Below, piece after piece: positions 53,224 through 53,349 of a stretch of 53,349 nucleotides of DNA; position 1 is the first letter of the stretch; each line of letters opens with the position of its first letter. The notes below the pieces were generated by a model. That model was not told the DNA's origin and did not search any database. It worked only from the letters and a program-made list of their open reading frames with translations. A program made the translations under genes and the position numbers. This DNA comes from an uncultured Granulosicoccaceae bacterium. GTDB lineage: Bacteria; Pseudomonadota; Gammaproteobacteria; Granulosicoccales; Granulosicoccaceae. The stretch covers positions 1 to 53,349 of the forward strand of contig CALHCI010000074.1 of NCBI GenBank assembly GCA_937931165.1, given 5' to 3'.

Positions 53224-53349
53224 ATGACCTATCTCGTCTTACTGCCATGTATGTTCGTCGTTTACTTCTTTGCCCGAAAGGCAGACCTTAGCGGAAGTTA
53301 CTTCGCCACCACCACAGTATTACTGACTGTGGTTATGGCTGCCAGCGGC
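53224..53349 (+). CDS. Partial membrane protein, N-terminal 42 codons (runs off the right edge)
   Basis: From the ATG at 53224 the frame stays open to the last base. It encodes a hydrophobic start (MTYLVLLPCMFVVYFFARK), a short polar turn (ADLSGSYFA) and a second hydrophobic stretch. AGGGGG lies five bases upstream, a strong ribosome-binding site. I do not recognise the family from this fragment. Confidence 0.65.
   Translation, partial: MTYLVLLPCMFVVYFFARKADLSGSYFATTTVLLTVVMAASG

Overview
The window looks like a chromosomal stretch from a gammaproteobacterium, probably marine and with mid-range GC. This rests on gene content: RlmKL, SohB, TamA/TamB, a FimV-like LysM protein, RutR and the GlgA/GlgB/GlgC set. 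IalB-family, CobS/CobT, creatinase and DmdB-like acyl-CoA ligase genes suit a heterotroph that scavenges small organic nitrogen and sulfur compounds. Genus cannot be fixed from sequence reading alone. I saw no tRNA, rRNA, insertion sequence, prophage or CRISPR array. Coding is dense, and many genes start at TTG or GTG.

Layout. 1-5 kb: a truncated beta-CASP metallo-hydrolase, a GDPD-type phosphodiesterase, a UDP-N-acetylhexosamine dehydrogenase, a small GlsB/YeaQ membrane protein, and a B12-binding radical SAM protein co-directional with a class IV aminotransferase. 5.9-17.3 kb: a pyrimidine-catabolism block of preT-preA, rutR, an omega-aminotransferase, a carbamoyl-beta-alanine hydrolase, dihydropyrimidinase, and an ABC importer (ATPase, two permeases, NMT1-type binding protein), closed by a clear terminator. 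17.5-22.4 kb: a CobS/CobT-type AAA/VWA pair, glyA and an IalB-family protein. 22.5-28.5 kb: a PhyH oxygenase, an unusual LysM/PilL-like secreted protein, an OmpA-family protein and creatinase. 28.8-35.6 kb: glycogen metabolism, with glgB-glgA divergent from glgC-malQ. 35.7-40.7 kb: rlmKL, sohB and a degenerate sigma-54-type regulator. 41-44 kb: a divergent acyl-CoA ligase / CoA-transferase pair. 44-49.3 kb: tamA-tamB. 49.5-53.3 kb: a thioredoxin-like protein, an unrecognised membrane protein, heme A synthase and a partial membrane ORF.

How the genes fit together. The pyrimidine block spells out the reductive pathway: uracil/thymine to dihydropyrimidine (PreTA), to N-carbamoyl-beta-amino acid (HydA), to beta-alanine (M20 hydrolase), to malonate semialdehyde (aminotransferase), with a dedicated importer. 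Its TetR regulator is a close RutR relative, and sequences resembling the E. coli RutR box (TTGACCA-N2-TGGTCAA) lie in both divergent promoter regions. RutR therefore appears to control the reductive route here rather than the Rut oxidative route.

The most unusual items are: (i) the RutR sites; (ii) a sigma-54-activator-like protein that has lost the receiver Asp, the GAFTGA loop and the Walker B Glu; (iii) a secreted protein joining a FimV-like LysM region, a PilL_N/TcpQ-like region and a DUF2059-like tail; (iv) CobS/CobT without CobN nearby; and (v) a 10-bp CACAAGYGGG repeat shared by two distant intergenic hairpin loci. I found no wholly new multi-gene system.
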